A stretch of 64,000 nucleotides of DNA, from positions 1,054,001 to 1,118,000 of the forward strand of contig NZ_CP015963.1 of assembly GCF_001663155.1 (NCBI RefSeq), read 5' to 3'. Below, piece by piece: positions 18,390-27,484 of the stretch (positions within the stretch are counted from its first letter, which is position 1; each line of letters opens with the position of its first letter). The notes beneath the pieces are model-generated. The model was not told the DNA's origin, did no database searches, and saw only the letters and a program-made list of their open reading frames with translations. This DNA is from Altererythrobacter ishigakiensis (GTDB taxonomy: Bacteria > Pseudomonadota > Alphaproteobacteria > Sphingomonadales > Sphingomonadaceae). A program made the translations under genes and the position numbers.

Positions 18390-21300
18390 ATGTGGCTTGC
18401 AGACGTTTCGATCCGGCGACCGGTATTCGCGACGATGCTGATCGCTTCGCTCGTCGTACTTGGCTTGGTCTCGTTCAACCGGCTCGGGGTCGACCTCTTT
18501 CCTGAGGTAGAGTTTCCATACGTCTCTGTAACAACCGCTCTTCCCGGCGCTTCTCCGGGCACCATGGAAACCGAAGTAACCGACGTCATAGAGGAACAGC
18601 TCAATACGATCGCCGGCTTGCGCCAGATGCGATCGATTAGCGCCGAAGGTGTAAGCATCGTCAATCTCGAGTTCGAGCTGGAGGAGGATGCCGACCTCAA
18701 GGCGCAGGAAGTACGCGACAAGATGTCGCGGCTCGCGGCCGATCTGCCTGACGATTCCGAACCGCCGGTGATCGAGAAGGTTGATCCCGATGCCGCGCCG
18801 ATCCTGTCGGTTCTCCTGTCAGGCGACATGCCCATCCGCGACCTGACCACTTTTGCAGATGAGGAGGTGAAAGAGCGATTGCAGCGCGTGCCCGGCGTCG
18901 GTTCGGTCGAGCTGGTTGGCGGGAGAGAACGCGAAATGCGCATATGGCTCGATGCGGCTACGATGCGCGCGCGTGGAGTAACGGCAGACGATGTGCTCGG
19001 CGCGATCCAACGCGAGAATGCTGAGCTGCCGGGCGGGCGCCTGGTTACCGAGGGGCGTACGCGCCAGTTCGGCATCCGCACCCTTGCCGAAGCACGAACG
19101 GCGGCGGAATTTGCCGCAATACCCATCCTTTACCGGCCCAATGGACAGACTGTTCGGATCGGCGATGTAGGGCGGGTCGAGGACTCCATTGAGGACGAGG
19201 AGAGCTATGCCCAGCTCGATGGGGAACCGGGCGTTGTTCTCGAAGTCCGCAAGCAAAGCGGCGAGAACACGGTCGCGGTGGCAGAACAGATCCGCGCAGA
19301 AATCGAAAGCATCCGGACCACCGCTCCCGAGGGCGTCAATTTCATCATCGCTCGCGACACATCTCGCTTCATTGAACAGGCCATTGGCGACGTGCTGTTC
19401 GACCTCTTCATTGCCGTGGTGTTGGTGGTGGCGGTGACATTCCTGTTTCTCCTTAGCTGGCGCGCAACTGTCATCGTGCTGCTCGCCATTCCGACCTCGA
19501 TTGTCGCAACCTTTGTTGCCTTCGCGGCTTTCGATTTCACCGTTAACATGGTCACGCTACTAGCTCTGACTGTCGCTATCGGGTTGTTGGTCGACGATGC
19601 CATCGTTGTGGTCGAGGCGGTCCAGAACGACGTCGATGAAGGGAAAGATGCGACCGAAGCCGCCCACACTGCAACCAGACGAGTGGCCTTGGCTGTGCTG
19701 GCTGGCACATTCGCGACGCTCGCGGTTTTTGTGCCGATCGCCTTCATGGAAGGAATTGTTGGTCGTTTCTTCTTTCAATACGGTCTGGCAATCGTCTTTT
19801 CGGTCAGCGTGTCGATGCTGGTCGCCTTCACGCTCACACCAGCACTATCGGCAAGGTTGCTGCGCCCCGAACATGCGGAAAGTGGCTGGCTCGGACGCAT
19901 TGAACGGTTCCATATCGGGATGCGTCAACGCTACGAAAGGCTGGTCTCTTGGGCGATCAACCGCCGTTATCTCGTGCTTGGGGGCGCGCTCGCTAGCGTG
20001 CTGATCGGCGGATTTTTTGCCGCGCTCGTTCCAAGCACCTTCATGTCCACCACGGACCGATCCGAGTTCCTTGCGACGGTTAAGCTCCCTCAGGGCACAG
20101 GGGTTTCCGAGGCGAAGAAGGCGGCAGAGCAGGTCGATTCCTCGCTGCGCCAGAATCCGGAAGTCGAACTCGTTTTCGTGAGTGCAGGCAGCGGAACCAA
20201 TCCGAAGATCAACGAGCTGGATGTCTATATCGGGCTGAGCCCCAAGCGGTCGCGCGAGGCGACGCAGGACGACGTGATGACCTTCGCGCGGAACGAGATA
20301 CTGGGAGATGTTCCGGCCGCACGGGAGGTGTCCGTGGAGGAGGTTCCATGGGTATCGGGCGCCGGGGTCGGACAGACTGCAATTGAATTGATCATAACCG
20401 GACCTGACACCGCAGCCATCAACGAATACGCGCGGTGGCTGGAGGGCGAGCTGGCCGCACGATCCGAATTTGTCGACGTACGCTCGTCTTACGAAGGTGG
20501 CAGGCCGGAACTGCAGATCGTCCTCGACCGCGACCGAGCCGCCGATCTCGGGATTTCGGCGCGCAGCCTGGCCGCCGCATCGCGAACGCTGGTTGGCGGA
20601 AGCGATGCAGGCACGTTCGAGGCTGATGGACGTCGCTATGACATTCGCGTTCGTTTGGAGGAAAGGGAACGACAGGGGCTTGGCGATGTCGAGGCAATTC
20701 CGCTCAGGACCGGACAGGGCACGCTAGTCGATCTGGCTGCCATTGCCGATGTTGACGTTGCGTTGAGCGCTGCGGAAATCGAGCGCATCGATCGATCGCG
20801 CCAGATTTCAGTGCTCGCCAATACGGCTCCCGGTGTGGCGCTGAGCGTTGCCGTGGCTGATGTGGAAGAGTTGCTCACCGCCAATCCGCCACCTGCCGGC
20901 TTGGCGACGCGAATGGAAGGCACTGCCCGTCGCCTCGCCGAAACCAGCGAGGCGATTATCTTTGCATTCGCGCTCGCAATCGTCGCGCTCTACATCGTGC
21001 TCGCCAGCCAGTTCAACAGCTTCGGGCAACCCATCATTATTATGCTTACGGCACCACTGTCGTTCTCCGGCGCCTACTTCCTGATGTGGGCGGCGGGCCA
21101 GGAAATGAGCCTGTTCGCACAAATCGGCATGATCGCTCTGATGGGGATTGTGATGAAGAACGGTATCTTGCTGGTCGATCTCGCCAATCGGTATTGCGAA
21201 GCTGGTAAGGATGCGGCTTCTGCAATGCGCGACGCCGCGCCAGAACGCTTACGACCCGTCCTCATGACCGCGCTTGCGGCCGTATTCGGGATGCTGCCAG

Positions 21301-21482
21301 TAGCGCTGGCGCAGTCAGATGCAGCCGAGTGGCGCAATGCTATGGGCTTCATCATCATCGGCGGGTTGACCACTTCGACTTTCCTGACGCTGCTGGTTGT
21401 CCCGGCTGCCTACGCGGCAGCCTCGGACTTACGAAGTGTCGTGACCAATTTCCGATCCCAGTTTTTGCAGAGACCTTCGTAG
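18390..21482 (+). CDS. RND family efflux transporter (AcrB/HAE1 type)
   Basis: This is a 1,030-residue inner-membrane proton antiporter. From ATG 18390 the N-terminus MWLADVSIRRPVFATMLIAS is the standard first helix; longer in-frame starts would overlap the adaptor. Two large periplasmic loops and twelve membrane segments are visible. The TM4 proton-relay region contains GLLVDDAIVVVEAVQN with adjacent Asp residues, and the second half has GIVMKNGILLVDLAN. The sequence looks like HAE1 drug/solvent pumps rather than CusA-type metal pumps. The MarR, hydrolase and thioesterase in the operon suggest organic substrates. Confidence 0.92.
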   Translation: MWLADVSIRRPVFATMLIASLVVLGLVSFNRLGVDLFPEVEFPYVSVTTALPGASPGTMETEVTDVIEEQLNTIAGLRQMRSISAEGVSIVNLEFELEEDADLKAQEVRDKMSRLAADLPDDSEPPVIEKVDPDAAPILSVLLSGDMPIRDLTTFADEEVKERLQRVPGVGSVELVGGREREMRIWLDAATMRARGVTADDVLGAIQRENAELPGGRLVTEGRTRQFGIRTLAEARTAAEFAAIPILYRPNGQTVRIGDVGRVEDSIEDEESYAQLDGEPGVVLEVRKQSGENTVAVAEQIRAEIESIRTTAPEGVNFIIARDTSRFIEQAIGDVLFDLFIAVVLVVAVTFLFLLSWRATVIVLLAIPTSIVATFVAFAAFDFTVNMVTLLALTVAIGLLVDDAIVVVEAVQNDVDEGKDATEAAHTATRRVALAVLAGTFATLAVFVPIAFMEGIVGRFFFQYGLAIVFSVSVSMLVAFTLTPALSARLLRPEHAESGWLGRIERFHIGMRQRYERLVSWAINRRYLVLGGALASVLIGGFFAALVPSTFMSTTDRSEFLATVKLPQGTGVSEAKKAAEQVDSSLRQNPEVELVFVSAGSGTNPKINELDVYIGLSPKRSREATQDDVMTFARNEILGDVPAAREVSVEEVPWVSGAGVGQTAIELIITGPDTAAINEYARWLEGELAARSEFVDVRSSYEGGRPELQIVLDRDRAADLGISARSLAAASRTLVGGSDAGTFEADGRRYDIRVRLEERERQGLGDVEAIPLRTGQGTLVDLAAIADVDVALSAAEIERIDRSRQISVLANTAPGVALSVAVADVEELLTANPPPAGLATRMEGTARRLAETSEAIIFAFALAIVALYIVLASQFNSFGQPIIIMLTAPLSFSGAYFLMWAAGQEMSLFAQIGMIALMGIVMKNGILLVDLANRYCEAGKDAASAMRDAAPERLRPVLMTALAAVFGMLPVALAQSDAAEWRNAMGFIIIGGLTTSTFLTLLVVPAAYAAASDLRSVVTNFRSQFLQRPS

Positions 21483-21935
21483 GAAGGAGCGCTGGCTTCG
21501 TCGTTACCATTTTTTGTGATCAGCGCGCGGTCGAACAGATATTGTCCGCTTTCCACCCTCATTATGAGACGTTGGCGATCTATCAGAATGTCCGCTATCA
21601 GGATTGCGCAGAAGCTATCTTAATGTCTTAAATGAGGGCGCAAATCGGAAGCACCTTCTCGGCAGGACTGGTTGCTCACGCTCTGATTGTGGAGTGGGCA
21701 AATGCTTCCCTAGATCAGTCAGTGCATTCGACTGGCACCACTCGTGCACATTGGAACTTGACAGGCACACCGTACGCAGTAGCACTGCTGTGTTTTGGGA
21801 AAAAGTGCAATAAAATCAGTGCGCGAAACGCTCAAGGTGCTCGGTAGAGAGGGCGCTATTGAATGCCGCCCGGTCCCCGCAAATGACAGTATTTCCAAGG
21901 GTTCCGGGGGCAGTTTGGACAGGGGCGAATGCCAT
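21483..21935. other. Non-coding gap between efflux operon and recombinase pair
   Basis: These 450 bases hold no coding sequence I can support. Short overlapping frames lack ribosome sites and known domains. A purine-rich AGGGGC (21921-21926) nine bases before ATG 21936 is probably the ribosome site of the first recombinase. This may be the left edge of a smaller insertion that carries the two recombinases, but no terminal repeats were identified. Confidence 0.5.
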
Positions 21936-23108
21936 ATGGTCCCCAAACGTCGAATGTCTGCGCGCAGAGCGCTTCTTGATGGCAATTTTGCCCGTCGCAA
22001 ATTGCCGCTGCGCGAGCGCGAATATTGCATCTGGGACACCGAACTTGCAGGCTTCGGTCTGCGCGTGAGGCCGAGCGGGAATTACTTCTGGTTCGTTCGC
22101 TTGCGCCATCGCGGTAAGCATCGCCGCATCACCCTTGGCCGAACCGACGAGCTTGAGGCGGAGCTGGCGAGGGCGCAGGCCCGTCGCATCCTTGCCGAAG
22201 CCGCGCTCGATGGATTGCCCAAGCGCGCAGTGGTGAAGGCCACTCCGACGATGACGGATTTCGTTGAGGCCAATTGGGATGATCTTTCGCGCGTCTGGAA
22301 GCCATCGACCACAAAGCGGAACTGGAATGCGTGGCGGCTCACCATCAAGCCCACATTTGGTGACACGCGCGTAGCGGACATCCTCCCACCAGACATCCAC
22401 CGCTGGCGCGATGGATGCGCGGGAGAGAGCGAGGTGAAGTTCAACCGCGCCGTGCCCGTTCTGTCAGCGCTGTTCAAATATGCCGAAGCGCTCAAGATGC
22501 GTCGGCCAGGTTCGAACCCCTGCCGAGGCATGCCGCGCTACAAGCGGCAAAGCGTCGAACGTTATTTGACGCCAGCCGAGTATCGCAGGATCGGAGCGGC
22601 ATTGCGTGAGGCTGAGGAAGACCGACCGGCAGAGGTCGCAATCGCTCGCCTGCTCTTGTTCACCGGCGCGCGCGTGGGCGAAATCGAGAATCTGCGCTGG
22701 GAGTGGGTGATGCCGCCCCGACTGCTGCTGCCAGACAGCAAGACCGGCCCCAAGGTGATTTGGCTCAACACGCAGGCGCAGGATGTCCTTGCCGGGATCG
22801 AGCGGCGCGAGGATTGCGAGCTGGTATTCCCGAACCGTACTGGCAAACGCCCGCTCAACTTCGATACGTGGTGGTACAGCTTTCGGCGGCGATGCGCTTT
22901 GCCTGACGTTCGCATCCACGACCTGCGCCATAGCTTCGCTTCGACCGCGATCATGGACAACGTGCCGCTATCGACCATCGGCAAGCTGCTGGGCCACAAA
23001 CTGGTCGAGACAACCGCCAAATATGCGCATCTGTCCGATGACGTGATCGGCGAAGCCGCCGAGCGGGTATCAGGCTCGCTGGCGCAGGCGATTGGCCTAA
23101 GGCCATGA
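21936..23108 (+). CDS. Tyrosine recombinase/integrase, first of a pair
   Basis: This protein of about 390 residues has an N-terminal DUF4102/Arm-like region (YCIWDTELAGFGLRVRPSG and RHRGKHRRITLGR). A core-binding domain follows, then a catalytic domain with Arg in TGARVGEIENLRW, the HxxR box in HDLRHSFAS, the LGH box, and the probable nucleophile Tyr in TAKYAHL. ATG 21936 is chosen because AGGGGC lies upstream; the frame is open to 21795 but that part has no family character. Its stop overlaps the start of the second recombinase by 4 bp. Confidence 0.87.
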   Translation: MVPKRRMSARRALLDGNFARRKLPLREREYCIWDTELAGFGLRVRPSGNYFWFVRLRHRGKHRRITLGRTDELEAELARAQARRILAEAALDGLPKRAVVKATPTMTDFVEANWDDLSRVWKPSTTKRNWNAWRLTIKPTFGDTRVADILPPDIHRWRDGCAGESEVKFNRAVPVLSALFKYAEALKMRRPGSNPCRGMPRYKRQSVERYLTPAEYRRIGAALREAEEDRPAEVAIARLLLFTGARVGEIENLRWEWVMPPRLLLPDSKTGPKVIWLNTQAQDVLAGIERREDCELVFPNRTGKRPLNFDTWWYSFRRRCALPDVRIHDLRHSFASTAIMDNVPLSTIGKLLGHKLVETTAKYAHLSDDVIGEAAERVSGSLAQAIGLRP

Positions 23109-24307
23109 CCGCCGCCAGTCTCAAGAAGATCGTCGAGGAGGCGCTTGCCGAGGTTGGGGCAACCGTCAACTTCAAGCTCGTTCCCAAAGGCAAGGCGCGC
23201 ACCACGACCTGGCTCGGTGTCGAGCACGGCTTTGGCATCCGCCACTATCCGAGCGGTCGCAATGTCTACATCGTCCAGACCCGCATGGCAGGTCGTATGC
23301 GCACCGTGACAATCGGGCCTGCGTCGGTCCTCACGCGCTACCAGGCGCAAATGGTTGCGCGCCGCGTAATCGCTTACGCGCAGGTCGGTCGCGATCCGGC
23401 GACCGAACGTCAACGAATCCGGTCCGCTCCGAGCTTCGCCGAATTCGTGACCGAGTATTGGGATCGCTGGGCACCACGCTGGAAAGCATCGACCCTGGAA
23501 ACGCACACCGGCTACCGCCGCCGCTATCTCGATGACGCCTTTGCTGGGGTCTACATCGACGAACTCAACGAGGGCCATGTGACGAGCTGGTTTGCGGACC
23601 TCAACAATCGGACCGGGCCGGGAGCGTCAAACCGAACCTTTGAAATCCTCAAGCACATGCTGAACAAGGCCGAGGAATGGGGCTACCGGCTCGAAAACAC
23701 CAACCCGTGCCGCTCCGTCCGGCCCAACCGCAAGCGCCAGTGCGAGCGCTTCCTTACCAATGATGAGCTGGCCCGTCTGGGTGCGGAGTTGGCGAAGCTG
23801 CGATCATCGGACGACCGCACGAAGCAATGCGCGGGTGCGGCTATCACGCTGTTGCTGCTGACAGGTTGCCGGAAGAGCGAAATCCTCACGCTCGAATGGA
23901 GCGACATCAAGGGCAACCGACTGCACTTGCGCGACAGCAAGACCGGACCACGAACGGTATGGCTGGGCTCGGCAGCCCGCGAAGTAATTGGCACGCTACC
24001 GCGCTTCGAGAGGATTCCATACCCGTTCTGGAATTACAGCTACCGCAAGCCGCTGCGGTGCGTGAATGGATTCTGGCGCAGGCTCAGAGACGAAGCCGGA
24101 CTACCCGGCGTTCGCATCCACGACCTGCGTCACACCTATGCCAGCCACGCGGCGATGAACAAGGAAACCTTGCCGATGATCGGGCGTCTGCTCGGCCATG
24201 CCAATGTGCAGACGACTGCTCGATATGCTCACCTCGATGACGAGCATTTGCTTGATGCAGCACAGAAAATAGGAGATGCGATCAAAGACATGCTTGCGCG
24301 CGCCTAG
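23105..24307 (+). CDS. Tyrosine recombinase/integrase, second of a pair
   Basis: This 400-residue recombinase is related to the one before it but clearly diverged. It has Arg in LTGCRKSEILTLEWSDI, the HxxR box in HDLRHTYASHAA, LLGHANVQTTA and the nucleophile Tyr in ARYAHLDDE. All catalytic residues are present. The ATGA overlap means the two proteins are made together, perhaps as a heteromeric recombinase or for sequential strand exchange. An orphan MerR-type promoter begins 24 bp after its stop. Confidence 0.87.
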   Translation: MTAASLKKIVEEALAEVGATVNFKLVPKGKARTTTWLGVEHGFGIRHYPSGRNVYIVQTRMAGRMRTVTIGPASVLTRYQAQMVARRVIAYAQVGRDPATERQRIRSAPSFAEFVTEYWDRWAPRWKASTLETHTGYRRRYLDDAFAGVYIDELNEGHVTSWFADLNNRTGPGASNRTFEILKHMLNKAEEWGYRLENTNPCRSVRPNRKRQCERFLTNDELARLGAELAKLRSSDDRTKQCAGAAITLLLLTGCRKSEILTLEWSDIKGNRLHLRDSKTGPRTVWLGSAAREVIGTLPRFERIPYPFWNYSYRKPLRCVNGFWRRLRDEAGLPGVRIHDLRHTYASHAAMNKETLPMIGRLLGHANVQTTARYAHLDDEHLLDAAQKIGDAIKDMLARA

Positions 24308-24330
24308 ATAAAGTCAGATTGAAATCGCTA

Positions 24331-24361
24331 TGAATACTATAGCCCCGTACAAGTAAGTCAA
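24331..24361 (-). promoter_or_regulatory. Orphan MerR-family-type promoter
   Basis: On the minus strand: -35 TTGACT, a 19-bp spacer containing ACTTGTACGGGGCTATAGT, and -10 TATTCA. The over-long 19-bp spacer is the hallmark of promoters activated by MerR-family regulators. It points into the 3' end of the second recombinase, antisense, and no merR-like gene is adjacent. It looks like the remains of a metal-responsive operon cut by recombination. Confidence 0.5.
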
Positions 24362-24390
24362 ATCGTTGCCTCTCAAGTCACCCGGGCCGG

Positions 24391-25128
24391 CTAACGAAAT
24401 CGAAGCGTGATCTGGCTTTCCGCCGAGAGCCTCAGCTGGTTGATCGAGAGCTTGTTTTCCGGAAGGTCGCCAAGCGTTGACCGAACTTCGCCGGAGACCG
24501 CTTGCTGAATTGCATAGGTACCGCGATAGCCACGACCGGCAAGGTCGCTGGCCATGGTGAGCACGTCCTCCTCGTCAAGCAAGTCGCTGTGTACGGTCGT
24601 GCGCACCTCGAATGGGACCGTGTTCTGGCTGCACAACAGGTCCAGCGTCGATGAAAACCGGGAACAGCCTTTGACGCCGGTCACACGCTGAAACTTGGTA
24701 GGCGGCGCCTTATAATCGAGCGCGATCCAGTCGAGCAATCGCGCTTCGAGCAATCGGGCGACCACATCGGGACGCAGACCGTTGGTGTCGAGCTTGAGGG
24801 CAAATCCCATCGCTTTGACCTTCACCGCGAAATCGAACAGCCCGCGCCAACTCGTCGCCTCCCCGCCGGAAAGCACAACGCCATCGAGCAACCCCCGACG
24901 TCTGGTGAGGAACGCAAAAATTTCCTCCTCGCCTATGCTGCCTTGTCCCAGCACGATTTGAGGGTTGTGGCAGTATCCGCAACGCATGTTGCAGCCTGCA
25001 ACCCAGATGATACAGGCGACCCGGTCCGGAAAATCCAGCATCGTAAAGGGGGTCAGCCCGTGAAACGGGACGGCGGCACGCCTTTCGACGTGCCGTCTGC
25101 CCTCCGGCAATGTTGCAACCGATTCCAT
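24391..25128 (-). CDS. nrdG: Anaerobic ribonucleotide reductase activating enzyme
   Basis: The 245-residue radical-SAM protein has Cys46-x3-Cys50-x2-Cys53 in GCNMRCGYCHNPQIV, which binds the [4Fe-4S] cluster that cleaves SAM. It generates the glycyl radical on NrdD. The gene lies directly after nrdD on the same strand. An earlier TTG start (25146) would overlap nrdD, but ATG 25128 sits one base past the nrdD stop, suggesting coupled translation. The length fits the longer NrdG/PflA-like activases of alpha- and betaproteobacteria. Confidence 0.92.
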   Translation of the reverse strand: MESVATLPEGRRHVERRAAVPFHGLTPFTMLDFPDRVACIIWVAGCNMRCGYCHNPQIVLGQGSIGEEEIFAFLTRRRGLLDGVVLSGGEATSWRGLFDFAVKVKAMGFALKLDTNGLRPDVVARLLEARLLDWIALDYKAPPTKFQRVTGVKGCSRFSSTLDLLCSQNTVPFEVRTTVHSDLLDEEDVLTMASDLAGRGYRGTYAIQQAVSGEVRSTLGDLPENKLSINQLRLSAESQITLRFR

Positions 25129-25129
25129 C

Positions 25130-27151
25130 TCAGTGCGGTGATGCAAAGAGGTCGCCGATCATCGCGGCAGCTTCGGTGAAATGGCGGCGCTCGCGGTGTT
25201 CGCCGCTTTTGCCCTTGTTGAAGCTGTCCACGGGACGGAAGTATCCCATCACCCGGGTCCAGACTTTAGTCCTTTCACCGCATTTGGGGCATTCCGGTTG
25301 CTCGCCCTGCAAGTAGCCATGTGTGTCGCAGACCGAGAAAACCGGCGTCAGCGTGACGTAAGGCAGTCGATAATTGGTCAGCACCTTCTTCAGGAAGTTC
25401 CGCGCGGCATCGGCACTCGACAGTTTCTCGCTCATGTAGAGATGGAGCACCGTGCCTCCAGTATACTTGCACTGCAGGTCATTCTGTAGCTCGAGCGCTT
25501 CAAAGGGATCGTCGGTGTGATCGACCGGGATCTGCGACGAATTGGTGTAGTAGATGTTCTCCCTGCCGCCTGCCTGCAGGATATCGGGAAACCGCTTCTG
25601 GTCTTCTTTGGCAAAACGATAGGTGGTGCCTTCGGCCGGGGTGGCTTCGAGGTTGTACAGATTGCCGGTCTGTTCCTGATATCCGACCAGCTTCGCACGC
25701 ATATGGTCGAGGATGTCCAGCGCCATCTGTATCCCATCCGGCTCGGTCAGGTCAGAGGCGTCCTTGGTGAAGTTGCGCACCATTTCGTTCATCCCGTTGA
25801 CCCCGATGGTCGAGAAATGGTTGCGCAAGAAGGGCAGATAGCGGGCGGTGAAGGGGTACAATCCCCGATCGTACATCTGCTGGACGAAAGCGCGCTTCTT
25901 CTCGAGCGTTGACTTCGCGATATCCATCAACCGGTCGAGTTCATCCATCAGGGCTGGCAGATCGCCTTTGAAGCGATAGCCGAGTGCGGCCATGTTGATG
26001 GTCACGACGCCGAGCGAACCGGTCATTTCAGCCGACCCGAAGAGGCCATTTCCGCGTTTCAGAAGCTCGCGCAGATCGAGCTGGAGGCGGCAGCACATCG
26101 ATCGCACCGCGCCCGGCGAATAGGCTTCGGGGTTGGGGCGTCGCTCCCCGGTTTCCGGATCACGGATATACTGGCTGCCGATGAAGTTCTGAAAATAGGA
26201 GGATCCGACCCTCGCCGCGTTCTCGAAGATCGCGGTGGCTACCTTGCTGTCCCAGTCGAAATCCTCGGTGATGTTCACGGTTGGGATCGGGAAGGTAAAG
26301 GGTTGGCCGGTCGCATCGCCTTCGGTCATCACCTCATAATAGGCGAGATTGATCAGCTCCATCTCCGGAGCGAAGTGGGAAAACGTCATGTCTTCCAGCG
26401 ATCGCAAACCCATGTCCCGGGCCTGTGCCCGTGCAAGCAGGGTGTCATCCTCGATCCCGGCGAAGAGGTGGCGATCCCGATAGGTCGGATAGAGCCTGCG
26501 CAAGTCTTCGGGCACCACGATGTCGAGCGTAATGTTCGTGAACGGAGATTGCCCCCAACGCGCCGGCACATTGAGGTTGTAAACGAACTGCCGGATCGCC
26601 TTTTTCACTTCGGCGAATGTCAGATTATCGTAGAAGACGTAGGGCGCCAGATAAGTGTCGAAACTCGAAAACGCCTGCGCGCCGGCCCATTCCGATTGCA
26701 GGATGCCGAGGAAGTTGCTCATCTGGCCAAGCGCTTCGCGGAAATGTCGTGGCGGGCGAGACGAGACGCGCCCGGCTACACCGTTGAACCCGTCGTTCAG
26801 CAGTGCGCGCAATGACCACCCGGCGCAATACCCGGTCAGGCAGTCGAGATCGTGGATATGGATGTCACCCTGCCGGTGCGCCAGGCCCTCCTCGGGCGCG
26901 TAGACTTCGTCGAGCCAGAAATTGGCGATCACCTTGCCCGCGACGTTGCTGATGAGGCCGGCGTGCGAATAGCCGACATTGGCGTTGGCCTTGATCCGCC
27001 AGTCGGCACCCGAGATATACTCACCGACGGTTTCGGAGCAGTTGATTTCGCGGCCACCCCGGAGTGCGTCACGAATGCCTACTTGGTCATACGAACGATC
27101 ATTCGCTGCATGCGCTTCGCAAGCACTTTCGTTCTTCAGTTTCAGCGTCAT
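25130..27151 (-). CDS. nrdD: Class III anaerobic ribonucleoside-triphosphate reductase
   Basis: This is a 673-residue glycyl-radical enzyme that makes dNTPs without oxygen. The C-terminus has the zinc site (CDTHGY, then CPKCG) and the radical glycine in TRVMGYFRPVDSF. The ATG at 27151 follows GGAGAG at a normal distance; upstream codons to 27208 are not family-like. An FNR box lies at 27254-27267 with a TAGGAT -10 element on the minus strand at 27226-27231, at class II spacing. It forms an operon with nrdG. The start region lacks the N-terminal ATP-cone found in some NrdD proteins. Confidence 0.93.
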   Translation of the reverse strand: MTLKLKNESACEAHAANDRSYDQVGIRDALRGGREINCSETVGEYISGADWRIKANANVGYSHAGLISNVAGKVIANFWLDEVYAPEEGLAHRQGDIHIHDLDCLTGYCAGWSLRALLNDGFNGVAGRVSSRPPRHFREALGQMSNFLGILQSEWAGAQAFSSFDTYLAPYVFYDNLTFAEVKKAIRQFVYNLNVPARWGQSPFTNITLDIVVPEDLRRLYPTYRDRHLFAGIEDDTLLARAQARDMGLRSLEDMTFSHFAPEMELINLAYYEVMTEGDATGQPFTFPIPTVNITEDFDWDSKVATAIFENAARVGSSYFQNFIGSQYIRDPETGERRPNPEAYSPGAVRSMCCRLQLDLRELLKRGNGLFGSAEMTGSLGVVTINMAALGYRFKGDLPALMDELDRLMDIAKSTLEKKRAFVQQMYDRGLYPFTARYLPFLRNHFSTIGVNGMNEMVRNFTKDASDLTEPDGIQMALDILDHMRAKLVGYQEQTGNLYNLEATPAEGTTYRFAKEDQKRFPDILQAGGRENIYYTNSSQIPVDHTDDPFEALELQNDLQCKYTGGTVLHLYMSEKLSSADAARNFLKKVLTNYRLPYVTLTPVFSVCDTHGYLQGEQPECPKCGERTKVWTRVMGYFRPVDSFNKGKSGEHRERRHFTEAAAMIGDLFASPH

Positions 27152-27253
27152 GGTTCCATTCTCTCCCTGATCCGAACCAGCTCTTGGCGAGCGGCTTAGA
27201 CACAACATGTAGTGTTAGTTATGGAATCCTAGGCACAAGATAGGAAGATTGGA

Positions 27254-27267
27254 TTGATAAATGTCAA
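27254..27267 (-). promoter_or_regulatory. FNR-type box upstream of nrdD
   Basis: TTGATAAATGTCAA matches TTGAT-N4-(A/G)TCAA. Its centre would be at -41.5 from a start at about 27219, for which TAGGAT (27226-27231, minus strand) is a well-placed -10 element. It lies about 110 bp before the nrdD ATG. It shares a 333-bp gap with the divergent decarboxylase gene. Confidence 0.75.
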
Positions 27268-27380
27268 ACCGATGAAATTTTCTCGATGGAGCGTTTCGGG
27301 CGAGTTTCGCGGCATCAAGGAATAGTCATGCGATCCCCAGATCAGGCCCGGGTGCCCCCCCTTATGGTAGGATCGCATTC

Positions 27381-27394
27381 TTGATTTCGGTCAA
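27381..27394 (+). promoter_or_regulatory. FNR-type box upstream of the ThDP decarboxylase
   Basis: TTGATTTCGGTCAA. Its centre at 27387.5 puts a class II start near 27429, with TATCCG at 27417-27422 as a weak -10 element. The decarboxylase start codon follows after a leader of about 35-55 bases. Confidence 0.65.
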
Positions 27395-27484
27395 AGCCTT
27401 AGCCGTATCGCTGACCTATCCGCGCGGCACATGTGACGATGCCTCGCGCTTTGGGCGCGCATCGTGGACCTGCGGAGAAACGGA

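Noticed and set aside
22562-23578. A 338-codon minus-strand frame over the recombinase pair
   Set aside because: It runs antisense to two well-supported recombinases and has no recognisable motif.
15935-24316. 12-mer TAGATAAAGTCA shared by 15935-15946 and 24305-24316
   Set aside because: It is too short to be meaningful. One copy is the stop region of a recombinase and the other is a promoter.
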